Shown here: positions 49,101 to 59,116 of the stretch, piece by piece
How positions within the stretch are numbered: position 1 is the first letter of the stretch
Layout of the letters: each line of letters starts with the position of its first letter
NCBI GenBank assembly: GCA_037176845.1
Contig: JAYKXP010000055.1
Coordinates: forward strand, 307,447-371,446
Reading direction: 5' to 3'
DNA length: 64,000 nt
Origin: Paramarasmius palmivorus
Taxonomy: Eukaryota; Basidiomycota; Agaricomycetes; Agaricales; Marasmiaceae
Notes under the pieces: model-generated
Told to the model about the DNA's origin: nothing
What the model saw: only the letters and a program-made list of their open reading frames with translations
Databases searched by the model: none
Program-made: the position numbers and the translations under genes

Positions 49101-50534
49101 CAATCTCATACCAGCAACGAGATCGAATCATAGCTGCCTTCAAGAAGCCTGGAGGCCCTCGTGTGTTGATCTTCTCAGCAGTTGGATCAGTTGGGCTTTG
49201 CTTGACTGTTGCAGATGTTGTGATATTCTTTGTATGCATTTCCTTTCAGCTGTCCTTTACTTTGCTAATATACTATACCATAGGATCAGCCCTGGTCTTC
49301 ACAGGATATCAGACAAATACGAGCTCGTGCTCATCGACAACCTCAAAAGAAAATTGTAAGGGTAATACATCTACTGGCAGGGGAAACAACAGACATCCTT
49401 CTCAATAACATGGCCATGCAGAAGAAGGACATGTTTGAGGCCTTTGTGAATGTGGAGCTAGGAAAAGGTACCATCCCAACAATAGTGAAGCTGTAACCTC
49501 AGCTTACATATTGGTAGAACTGCGTGACCTTCTAAGTGGTCAAACTGTGTATGCCCCTGACCAGGATCCAGAGGATAAAGGCTCTGATGCTCCAGTTTCC
49601 TTCCCTTCAAAGAAGAATTCTGGAACAAGGAAGCGTCCACGTTCAACCAGGAAGGAGGAAAAAGACGATAGCATTTCATCAAAGACACAGAATAGGGCCG
49701 CCAAAAAGAGTGCACATAAGGACATCACAGCTAGCACTTCCAAAGATCCTCCTTCTCAATCTGATGTCACTACACCCTCATCACTGATGGCTCAGAAATC
49801 CACTTCCAATCCCACTTCCATGGAAGAACCATCTCAGGTTCAATACAATGTTCCAGTCCATTGGAAGACCATTGGGGTGCAAGAGAACTCTTCAGAGGAT
49901 AAAAGCTCTGGCCTTGCAGAAGAACCATTGGCTAGTGACACTGATGGTGCTGTGATGGAGATTAATGGTGATGGTGAGTAGGCTATTATTATTATATGAT
50001 TATCATCTGGAATAGTACAAATGCACAGAGGACTTGCTTGCACCTGTCGCTCAAGCAGAAGTAGAAACTCAACAAAGTGGCCCTGTAGCTTCTTCCCCTG
50101 AAAATAGTCCAGAAGCAAAGCGTCAACGAGTCAACTCTTCAGGTGAGTGGAACTAACAATTTATGAGAGTTTCTCCAACAATAAATACTTCACAGAACCA
50201 TCAAAATCCAGTCTCCCTGCATTGCCAGCAACAATATTTTCATTTAATCGTACACAGGTTGAGAAGCGCCTCTTAGACCTCCGTGCGAATCAATTTTATG
50301 TTGTGGTAATTATAGCACTAACATTAAATAGAGAGGAATGCTCTACCTGAAACATCTAAAAGAGCTCTGGACCCAACTCACCCTTTTGCATCAATTACCC
50401 TTGGACCTGCTTTTCAACCTACAGCTTCTCAGTCCAATTTGTCCTCGGGAAGGAAGAATAAGGGTTGTAATCAGGTTCAAGATATGGCTATGGACTTCCA
50501 AAGTCATGGAGATGAAGGCCATGGAAATATATAG
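46133..50534 (+). CDS. SNF2-family DNA helicase/ATPase
   Basis: A large multi-exon gene. N-terminal part (MPSHTAASALIKLWFQEEKP...) then helical segments (ATKMTKAAVLKAIRAVGRW, GFAEALAGLASEADLLEMRR). SNF2 core: LHWHQLSGLHAIIRTIF, motif I ADEVGLGKTTTCLS, LIIVPGTIRSQWLHEI, motif II VDEAHEFRNSG, motif III LALTGTPLHTAP, PHMLRRTTDSKTW. Helicase C: KIIIYAEFPSIIPLL, LHGVDSLHIDGSISYQQRDR, VLIFSAVGSVGLCLTVADVV, QPWSSQDIRQIRARAHR. The tail is Ser/Lys-rich, with probable nuclear signals (KRPRSTRKEEK, EAKRQRV), ending near 50534. A frame change near 46590 (before ALRSQLLIFGQRSWARIR) is needed. Similar SNF2 genes are multicopy in agarics; host remodeller versus element-encoded is unresolved. Confidence 0.72.
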
Positions 50535-51122
50535 AGTATTCCATGGTTTGCCTTTGGAGCTGATGCCTGCTTAGAACTTAAATCCGTGATTCACCAAATT
50601 CCTTTCTCAAATAGTAATTCCCCAATCCAACCCTATTGGATCCATTAGATAGACATACTGCAATTATGGAACATATCTTTTTGTAGCTTCTTGTGTTTAA
50701 AATTCAAGTATGCATGTGCTTCTTGCATGAAACATTATAATTACATTTCTACTTTCCTTCCTCTATAACCACTAACTGTACTGATAGATGAGATGAAAGT
50801 GGAATACAGAAATTTCCAACATCACTTCACACACTATCTTGAGAACAAGTCTATCAATACTGTCTCTACCTTCACAGGCTATCTTGATGGACCACTGACA
50901 TGACTATCGATACTGGGTCTACCCTCAAGGACCTCCCTCCATTTCCCGGCCATTTCCATTGCTGCTACAAATCACACTACTTGTTATACAGCTTGAGGGC
51001 ATCTTTGGTACCTTGGCTTCATTGCAAGGTGCACTCGATATGCAGTTTCTTGCGAACCAGCATATCCTCCAAGCACCATTGTCTGCTCCTCCACAGGTCC
51101 TCATGAGATCCTTGTGTCATAC
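50535..51122. other. intergenic, nothing supported
   Basis: 3' region of the SNF2 gene. Plus-strand frames at 50900-51234 run antisense to the dehydrogenase remnant and are not called. Confidence 0.4.
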
Positions 51123-51489
51123 TTACTCCGCTTCTTTGATTAGGGATTTGAATCCCACTCCAGTGTTGTTAACTACCAAGTCCATCCGACCCCAGAACCA
51201 GAGAGCTTCATCAATCTTGGTCTTGATTGTTTGAACTTCTGAGGTAACATTCAATTGAACTATACCAAGATTTAGATGGTTATCATAATCCGTGAGGAGC
51301 TCATTTAGCTGTTCTTTGGAACATGCAGTAGCGATCACAAGCTCTCCTCATTTGAGTAAAGAGGCAACTAGTCGGTGTCCAAACCCAGAGGTAGTACCTG
51401 GTCAAATAGTATCATCAGTCAAGTCAGATAGTTACCCAAAAGCCCCAAATCTTACCGGTAATAAGCCAAACATTCTCAGTTGACGCCAT
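51123..51489 (-). pseudogene. short-chain dehydrogenase/reductase remnant
   Basis: Starts at ATG 51489 (MASTENVWLITG), intron with GTAAGA..ACCAG, then GTTSGFGHRLVASLLK: the Rossmann glycine motif TGxxSGxG. An in-frame TGA at 51348-51350 replaces the Arg usually found before Gly-Glu (CGA to TGA). The frame then continues VIATACSKEQLNELL, LNVTSEVQTIKTKIDEAL, GRMDLVVNNTG (NNAG-type motif) and KSLIKEAE. The catalytic Tyr-Lys part is missing. A truncated pseudogene. Confidence 0.72.
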
Positions 51490-51673
51490 GGTGATAGGTA
51501 GGGGGTAAGAATGATATTGAGCAGCTCTATTATTGCCAATCTATGTGGTCAGCTGGCCAAGGTGTCAAGCTCAGCAGGACATCGGGACACTGGTATCGGG
51601 TCCAAAGCAAATGCTTGTAAAGCTGTTTTATTCATTCCAGAACACTTCTTCTCTGAGTCTGACATGATTCCAG

Positions 51674-53232
51674 CTACTGGCTACCCAAGTCCTTTCTAGA
51701 GCCTTCCTCTTCCTCTCCGACATTTACTCTTGGTGACAGTGTAATAGCCAAAACAGAGGGTACGGTAATTACCAGAGCGCCACCTAGACCAGTCAAGCGT
51801 AAATTGGGTCAGCGCAGGATCTATGGACACAGTAAGCACAAATGCATCAAAAGGGATGAGATAACGCTCACAATGAAGAGCATTGACATGCCATGCCACT
51901 GCTCCACCCGATGCTTGGAAAGTTTTATACACTACAGAAGTTCATCAGGTCAAGTTACTGGTAAAAGTGCAAGAAAAGACTGACAGCTGACAAACTTGGC
52001 CATGGCTTGAGGGGAATCCGCCAGCAAGGCCATCATCTAATAACAATAAGATTGCCAAAAACCATCAAAGGCACCGTAAAAGAAGTACCCATGTCTAAAG
52101 TTAGTCTCAGTTCTAAACATATGCAACATAGATCACTCACAACCAGAATGGGCCAATAAATGTGCTAGTGTCTGTAAAGTCCAGCCATTGTTTCCTTCCT
52201 TGCTGGGAATTCCCTCTTTGAAATGCTAGCCCACCACCCCATATGGCCATTCCGGTAGTAAAAACGAAGATCCATCCAAGCTTAGCACGGCCTGGTCCGC
52301 TGGGAAGCTTGAGATCCAAGAGAACGCCAATGATAAACCCGCTGAACATTTGCACGGTCTAGTACATGGAGCTGTTGAGCGAGCGTGTGGGAAGAGTAAA
52401 TGTACTTTGGTAAGTGTGATGGAGGTAAACGTAGAGAATGTGGACATACACATGATAGCCATGAAAGCCCCATCTGCTCAGTCTCGTCAGAAACTCACTA
52501 TGAGCAAGGTGGTGTACCCACATGTTCCATCGTTAACGGTACTGCTGTGTGAATAGAAGTTCAACCCAAACGATATAAATGATCCAATCCCTTCGCCAAG
52601 GTTGAAGATAATCTACTATCGTAGCATCAGTTGAAGACACAATAGTTTGGACAGAAGCGAATAAACACACCCAGAACAAAGCAATAGCTCTCCCTTTCCA
52701 GTCAGCCAAAGGATAGGAAAACATGATCTAGCGTGCTGTCAGCTGGAGGCCTATGAACTACAAGAGCTACCTTCACTCACAGCACCTTGAGCTACCCATA
52801 AGAATGAAGCACCTAGTCCCAAAATAGCACCACTCCCAATGATGAAACTTGCATTTTTTGTGTGTTGTAGCACAGTAGGGATCCGGAATACAGGGGACAG
52901 GTCCAGCCTCCGATGAGGAGACATGTGGGTGGACCAAAGGTCTACAAGATCATATGTCAGTGCAGGATGAGTGAAAGATTGGAAAGACTCACATCGAAAA
53001 CAGGTGGCACAAGGAACAAAGCAGATGCAGCGGTGGATGCGAAGAGAGCAATGTTGGGCGTTGGCCAGAACCCCCGATTCTAGAGATTGCATTATACATG
53101 CCTGTTCCAACGAATAAGCAAACACCATGTAGAGAATAACGTACCGGGACAGCAGAAACATATGAATGAGATCACCAAGATCTGGGCAGTAGGTGATTGC
53201 CGGTAGTCGTAGAGCGCACTACTGACCGCCAT
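51674..53232 (-). pseudogene. UNC-93-like major facilitator transporter, decayed
   Basis: Membrane transporter family, substrate unknown. Start ATG 53232 (MAVSSALYDYRQSP; an upstream ATG at 53280 is in frame). In order: TAQILVISFICFCCPG, MYNAISRIGGSG, ALFASTAASALFLVPPVFD, CLLIGGWTCPLYSGSLLCY, FIIGSGAILGLGASFLWVAQ, IMFSYPLADWKGRAIALFW, NLGEGIGSFISFGLNFYSHS, VNDGTCGYTTLLI, KTFQASGGAVAWHVNAL, VITVPSVLAITLSP, and the stop at 51674-51676. The gene has a frame break with missing residues near 53050 and another near 52863 (one base lost before the KNASF segment). Exon borders are otherwise regular. Likely a pseudogene, unless these are consensus errors. Confidence 0.65.
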
Positions 53233-53627
53233 GGCTGAGAAGATGGAGGTTGTGGTGGTGCAGGTCAACACTGGATCCACTTTTCATTCTTAGGGTAGGG
53301 AAAACGAATGATTTGAGCAAAACCTGATGGTATTTGACAGGTGAGAAAGTGAGGCATGGAACAGAAGAATCAATTACAGTACTTGCCTTCTCTGAATCCT
53401 AAATGTGCAAACGCAACGTGTTGGTTGTCTGATGATGTCTCATTGGCTAGCGCTTCACCAAAGTGAGAATACTCTGATGTGTACAGCAGGAAGCTGGTCT
53501 AAGCACCTGCGTCAGAATCCTAGCTTTCACAGCTGATGTCAAACATTGTGTCCTAACACCAAATACATCAACTCAGGATCTTGAGACAGCCAAAACTGAC
53601 GTACATACATCGCAGATAGGTAGGCCA

Positions 53628-53993
53628 TCAGAGGTCATCCACAGAATCCTGCTGCCCCTGCGATAGTATAGAATGTAGCATCATGACACATAATAGAGCC
53701 TTGACTGGAGGTGAGAGTGTTGAGGGTATGTACCGCCGAGGAACGCGAAAATGTGGTCCAATTTTCAGGCTCTTGGTGCGATTCCAGCCATCTCCATATG
53801 GGGTATACTTCGATGCTACCAGAAGCATTAACAAACGAATAAGACTGTTAGGAGACAAATTCAGCTCACCATTACGGAAAGATGACCCCTTGTCCATAAT
53901 CACATTGCCCCGCATACTTATCAACCACTTCTTATCCAAAATGTTGGTGCTCTCTCCTTCCCAGCGACTGGGTTGCATATAGATGGCCTCCAA
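53628..53993 (-). CDS. possible exon, unrecognised protein
   Basis: A 121-codon frame (MEAIYMQPSRWEGESTNILD, KKWLISMRGNVIMDKGSSF) with protein-like composition. The plus-strand frame over the same bases is less convincing. No flanking exons assembled, no family recognised. Confidence 0.3.
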   Translation of the reverse strand: MEAIYMQPSRWEGESTNILDKKWLISMRGNVIMDKGSSFRNGELNLSPNSLIRLLMLLVASKYTPYGDGWNRTKSLKIGPHFRVPRRYIPSTLSPPVKALLCVMMLHSILSQGQQDSVDDL

Positions 53994-54225
53994 GTCCTAA
54001 ATTAAAAGCCCAGATTGGGTGACATGGGGTTGAGCTGCCCAGGGCGCTGAAGGACATCAAAGGGGTGTAGACTGTGAATCCCCTTCAGCTTTGGCTGCAG
54101 GGTGGTACTGTGTAGAGGTTGCCTAGAAAATTAGACTGTGGATGAGCGAGAAACTGAAGAGCAAAAAAGTCAACTCACTGGAAAACAAGTCATCCACCTA
54201 ATGAATGTCCAACCAACCATCTGCC

Positions 54226-54492
54226 TTAGAAATCTGCAAAGAAGGACTTTTCTATCACATACTTTGGCGGATATGGTCTTCGAGGTATGAGTGTTAGCCT
54301 AAGGTTTGGATCCTTCAAGGTCATCATTGGTGAAGGGTTTGAGTTTGTTTGTGCTGCCAAATATGGCAAGTTGGGGTTAGGGTCACCTGGAGTGTCTGTC
54401 AATTGACGCCAAGCTCCTTTGTCTCGTCCCATCACTTCTCTCCCCTGCGCATCCCTGATTCGCAAGCTGCTTGCAGACGAACTGGATGTCAT
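54226..54492 (-). repeat. dispersed repeat R2, copy 3, with open frame
   Basis: The minus-strand frame starts MTSSSSASSLRIRDAQGREV and contains DPNPNLPYLAAQTN, related to the copy at 38830-39129. The plus strand has the TTGGGGTTAGGGTCAC core and TGTCAATTGACGCC. It may be the first exon of a small gene family. Confidence 0.45.
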
Positions 54493-54589
54493 TTCACGGT
54501 TCTTTGGATCAGCAGATCCATCTTCTGGCCTTTTCTTCTTTCAATTTTCAGATCCACCGGCGTGCAGAGATGGTATATACTAGAGCTAC

Positions 54590-54940
54590 TAGCTGGAGTA
54601 TTTGAAGCATTGGGGATTACGGGTGCAGGCTCGTAGTTCTATGGTACATTTGCGAATACTATCGCTCTCCGTACTCTACATGGGATCTGATTGTTTCATC
54701 GACTAGGTAAACTCTTTCAATCGAAATTTGAAACCTTACTTCCGAAGCGTATCTTCAAGTACCCTTCACTGTGGAAGCCCTATACTGATACTATTGTATA
54801 AGGCCAATGAAATTATTTCCTTTTCTTCTTTTGCAATTAAAGATTCCGCCTCATTACTAACTACACTCAGTCTATCAAATTGGTATCAAGACGAACAAAT
54901 GCTTAGCATTGCACTGGTGATGCATGCGAAGACTGCCCAG
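54590..54940 (+). repeat. dispersed repeat R1, copy 2
   Basis: Pairs with 24840-25180 (see that entry). This copy follows R2 copy 3 by 100 bp; in the first region R1 instead follows the transposon end. Confidence 0.5.
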
Positions 54941-57900
54941 AATGATCCCACGAAGCATCTTCGGCCACACTACTTGCCAATATTGACATGTTCAGGAGGA
55001 AGTTAAGCAAAGGTACGCTCTCGCAAGATTATCTGTAAGAATACCCTTGTTTAATAATCCTACAGGTCAACATCATTTGTAGCAGAGATTCTTTTCATTA
55101 CCATTGTTGGGTGTGGTCATGTGTAAGTTTTGTATTCTATTCATGTACATATTTTCACATTAATCTATCCGTGAGGTCTAGAGAAGACCTCTGCCAAGTT
55201 AGAACGATCAAGGCAAATTCATCACATCCAGACCCGATGTAGTATACATTTTGGTCACTGCTACGCTATCTGTGACCAAATAAATACCTGGATGTGAGAG
55301 AAGTTGAAATAATCATGGCCCGATCTTCATATATGATCTTCACTTGATCTCCACCTAATGACCTGACGCGTTTTGCAACGCCCTGGCAGGTGATGCATAA
55401 TGGGTAGAGTACTTAGAGTGTCCAATGTGTATGTTTGCCCTATCTTCTCCATCTACATTCGCGGACCCACAGTATAGCTGGGCAAAAACTCATCCAGCGC
55501 TTCTCTATCTCTGCTGTCCAGGTGACCAGGAGTGCATTTGCAAACGTTATCGTTTGAGTTGTATTGATATTGCCCCATATGGTGTAACGCACTTGTCGCA
55601 AGTGTCAGCATTTCAATGGGTGAAGTTAGCAATTTTATTTTTCCTCTGGCGGACACACTACATGTCTAAAGCTTCGGAAGGAAACGGTCATTCACCTGAG
55701 GTAATTTAGCTGTTACAACCTTGTCATGTCGATTAAGCCCGACTGCCAAACTGTCTTAAGAGGTACCCCCACGGCAACCAAGCAATCTTCAGCTGTAGTA
55801 GGATTAGAGAGTCAACACCGCTTGACAACAACTCTACAGAGCATGACACAGAAAACGATGTGGGAATGGGCCTCGAGTGCCAGCTTAAGCATTCAGGCAA
55901 AAGACTTCAAAGGTGGACATCTTCATTCAGCCAGCGAGCCTTGCATGTACTTGACCTCCATCAGGAAAGTCAAAACGTAGTCAAAAGAGCTGTTACTTGT
56001 TGTCAGACAACTGGCGATTACAGGAGATCTGTGAACGTACCGAAACTGGACTATTGAATACCGCATTGTACATAGCTTTCACCACGTAAGAATCGTCTGG
56101 ATCGTCGAAAACAGGTAGACATACTATATTGTAGCATCCTGAGTAGCTTTTGAGCTCATGGCTGTTTTGCGTGCTATGCGAGATATCCGTGGGGGAGGCT
56201 TGAGCCATAAGAAATAAGGATGAGTTAAAAGGTCATACTTATAAAAAGAACAGCTCTGCAACTTGATTGCGAGAAATGCTTCACCGGTCATGATATTCCA
56301 TCTTGATTCCATTGTAATCATATCTTGATGAAACGGATGGGCATTAATGAATGTGTTGAATCTATTGCTACCTGCAACTAGATATGATTAGAACGGTCAT
56401 TCACTTCTGGATTGGACACTCACTTTTCACATACAACCTTCGATGCCGCTTCGATCTGATGTATCATACTACTTGAAAGATTGTTCTGAGTATATTCAAT
56501 AGAAGATACCACTCCCCTGTTTCCACCTATTCAAAGAGAGTGTATCCAAGGAGAATGGATATGCGCAGTTGGACTGAAAGATGTGCGAGGTCATGCTCAC
56601 TCACCAGTGGAACCAGTCCCACTCTTAACGAACCGTCTGCCAAGCTGCCTTTCCACAGGAGCTTGACAGATTGGATGACATTGAGGAGGCTCGAGAGCAA
56701 GGGTCGAGGATCCCATTTTTCGTTGCTCAATCCAAACTACTAGGTCAGTCCATGCAGCAAAGGCTATGAAAACTATCAATTTCAAACCAAAAAATAAATT
56801 CATTGATATGCATACTGTAGGACCCGCTTAGCCACCCAATGTTCGGTCTGATTGGAACACCACTCAAAACTGCTCTGATCATCTTGAGAGTGTTTATATA
56901 ACTTGAAAGAAATTGTCTTAAGGGAACCAAAAAAATTATGGCTACGGAACATTCATTGACATTAATCAGTTCCGATGAGCTGGACAAGTTTGTGACCACA
57001 GCTTGTTCCGATACCACTACAATGCTTGACTTGAGTAGTGCATCCTGCCTATCCACCGCCCACCACAAACCATTCAACTTAGATTGTCCTCTATGGTTCC
57101 ACCCTGAAGAAAGCCAGCCCAGACATTCTTCCTCTGCCATTGCTCAGCACATCAACCTTCAGAAATAGGAGGTTATTGGATCCGATCTATGAATACGAGT
57201 TTGGTGTGTTCAGTTCATCTCATCTTGTTGCACCTATGACCACTGACTGCCTCTTTAACTGAAGTCCACCGAGAGTACAGACGCCCCTCAAAAAACTCAT
57301 ACATCGACCCTTAGAAAGCTTTTGACATTGTGCATTGCAGTACCTATCAGAGAATTGAGATATTAAATTCTTCGCTAAGTAAATGATAACAACTTACTGG
57401 TGATTTGCATTTGGATCATTGATAGGTGGTCATTTCTCCTCACCCACAATAATCGAAAGCCATTCAGAGACATACAATCCAGACATCTGTTTCACTACTT
57501 TGCTCCCGCATGTAACCGTCATCTTCTCACGAGTTGCTGATCTCGATTTTCTCATTTGTTCTACTTTCGGACACTTGGATTCGTAGCCAAAGTCCAGCAG
57601 CAAAGGCGTACCTGCACCCGGGCCTTGACAAAGGTGAGAAGAAACTAACCTTGCACTGCTGAGTTAGTTATTGATTCCATTCCAAGCGAAGAGATCAGAA
57701 CTGGGGAGAGTATCCAAGCGAACGTAAGGGAGTAAGGATCAGGACACTCATCTGATACACTATAAGTAGCTGCGCTTGGAGGAATGTTGTCTTTGATCTT
57801 TTGAGCGAGGATTCGCCCTAGTGAAAAATCATCGGAATATGCACACGTCGAAAGATAAGTAGCTCACTTTGGATCAGCCTTATATATAGCCATATCGCAC

Positions 57901-58172
57901 AATGATTACATGGACTTTAGGTGGCTTTAGGATCGAAAGCAAAAGAGAAACTATCAGCTAGTAGTATATTTCAAAAGCATGAATGCACTTCTAAAGGTCG
58001 AAAGGAAGCTGTTCATGCTATTGAGGCGTCAGCGTTAGAAATATCAGATGTACAGAGAGCAGAAGCACGCACCAATTTCAATGGTTTGGGCCACATCAGG
58101 AAAACCCCAAATCATGAATTGGGGCCAATTAGGCCAAACCCTGCTAACGCGTCTATGTGCATCTAAAATAAT
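54941..58172. other. gene-poor region, no confident gene
   Basis: Minus-strand frames at 56527-57140 (including LLNVIQSVKLLWKGSLADGS and a Trp-rich N-terminal part) and plus-strand 57921-58166 look partly protein-like, but no family, splice chain or repeat was recognised. Confidence 0.35.
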
Positions 58173-58652
58173 CTAATTTGACATGATTGATAGGAGTGAG
58201 CAGACAGGTGTATAATTGGTAGAACTTGGCACTCTACTTGCCAACATTAGGACGGGGTTTACCCAATCCATGAAGTCATTTACAAAGAATGTTTGACATT
58301 CCTCAAGAACATTGCTGGATGTCCACTCTTGAGGTGCAGATGGCCCAAATTTTGGGATTAGATGAATGCTTTGCTTGATATCATCCACTGCAACGACACT
58401 TGCGAGACGCGCCCCTGAATTGTCCGTCCGAAAAGCACGCAAAATACGATGCATGAGGTGATTAGCCTCAGGTCTGGGCTTGAATGGCGTGAACCATTCT
58501 ACATATGCAAGATATTTTGCTGGTTGGACGTCGGGTGAAGGGAACCAGTGTTTCAGGGCAGACTGAGGAACTTGGAAGTGTGAATACACATCGCACTTGT
58601 CCTACCCGATAGTCTGGTACATAAATCATGACTTCAGTATTCAATTGCACAC
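58173..58652 (-). pseudogene. C-terminal fragment of a fungal transposon protein
   Basis: Reads VPDYRVGQVRCVFTLP, then in a shifted frame KYLAYVEWFTPFKPRPEANH, MHRILRAFRT, ASVVAVDDIKQSIHLIPKFG, and EWTSSNVLEECQTFFVNDF. This order (VGQ[IV]R...LAYVEWF...HL[IF]PKFG...W[TS]S.NVL) recurs at the C-termini of large transposon ORFs in Agaricomycetes (Plavaka/KDZ-type; the exact group is my inference). The fragment stops abruptly at the LTR at 58653, showing that the Gypsy element inserted into it. One frameshift near 58585. Confidence 0.55.
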
Positions 58653-59089
58653 TGTTAGGATTTATCCCAACAAGAAACATCTCTTCGACAAACACCATAT
58701 CATATCTACGTCGACCACCTCACCATTTAGCTATCCTTACATCAGGGCTGCACATACCGTACATCATTCCTTATCCGCTCCCCCATCCATCCCCGCAATC
58801 CCATGTGATCGTGTTAACTGTAATTATCCCGAAGGTTCTAGAAATCCTTCAGTTCCATATATTTACTTGCTCATTACTTGTTCAAAAGCCATTCTCGGTA
58901 TTTTACAAGTGTACCTACATACACAACTATCTACGAAATACTGATATCTTCCTTCTCTCTCAATCTAACCTGAGTGATTAACTGCGTGAATTGACATCTG
59001 CTTAGTGGCTTTCTGAGTTCTACACAAATTGAACATTACTCATCTAACCATCTTTAACCTCACGTACACAATTTAGGTCGATTCTAACA
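58653..59089 (+). repeat. 5' long terminal repeat
   Basis: Starts TGTTAGGATT and ends GATTCTAACA, an inverted pair with TG..CA ends, 437 bp. A TATATTT box is near 58858. The 3' LTR is outside the window so identity cannot be compared. Confidence 0.6.
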
Positions 59090-59116
59090 TGATACCGAGA
59101 ACCCCACCGCCTCCAG

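Noticed and set aside
59090..59105. Primer-binding site after the 5' LTR
   Set aside because: The sequence after the LTR (TGATACCGAGAACCCC) does not start with TGG as expected for a tRNA 3' CCA end; I could not assign a primer tRNA.
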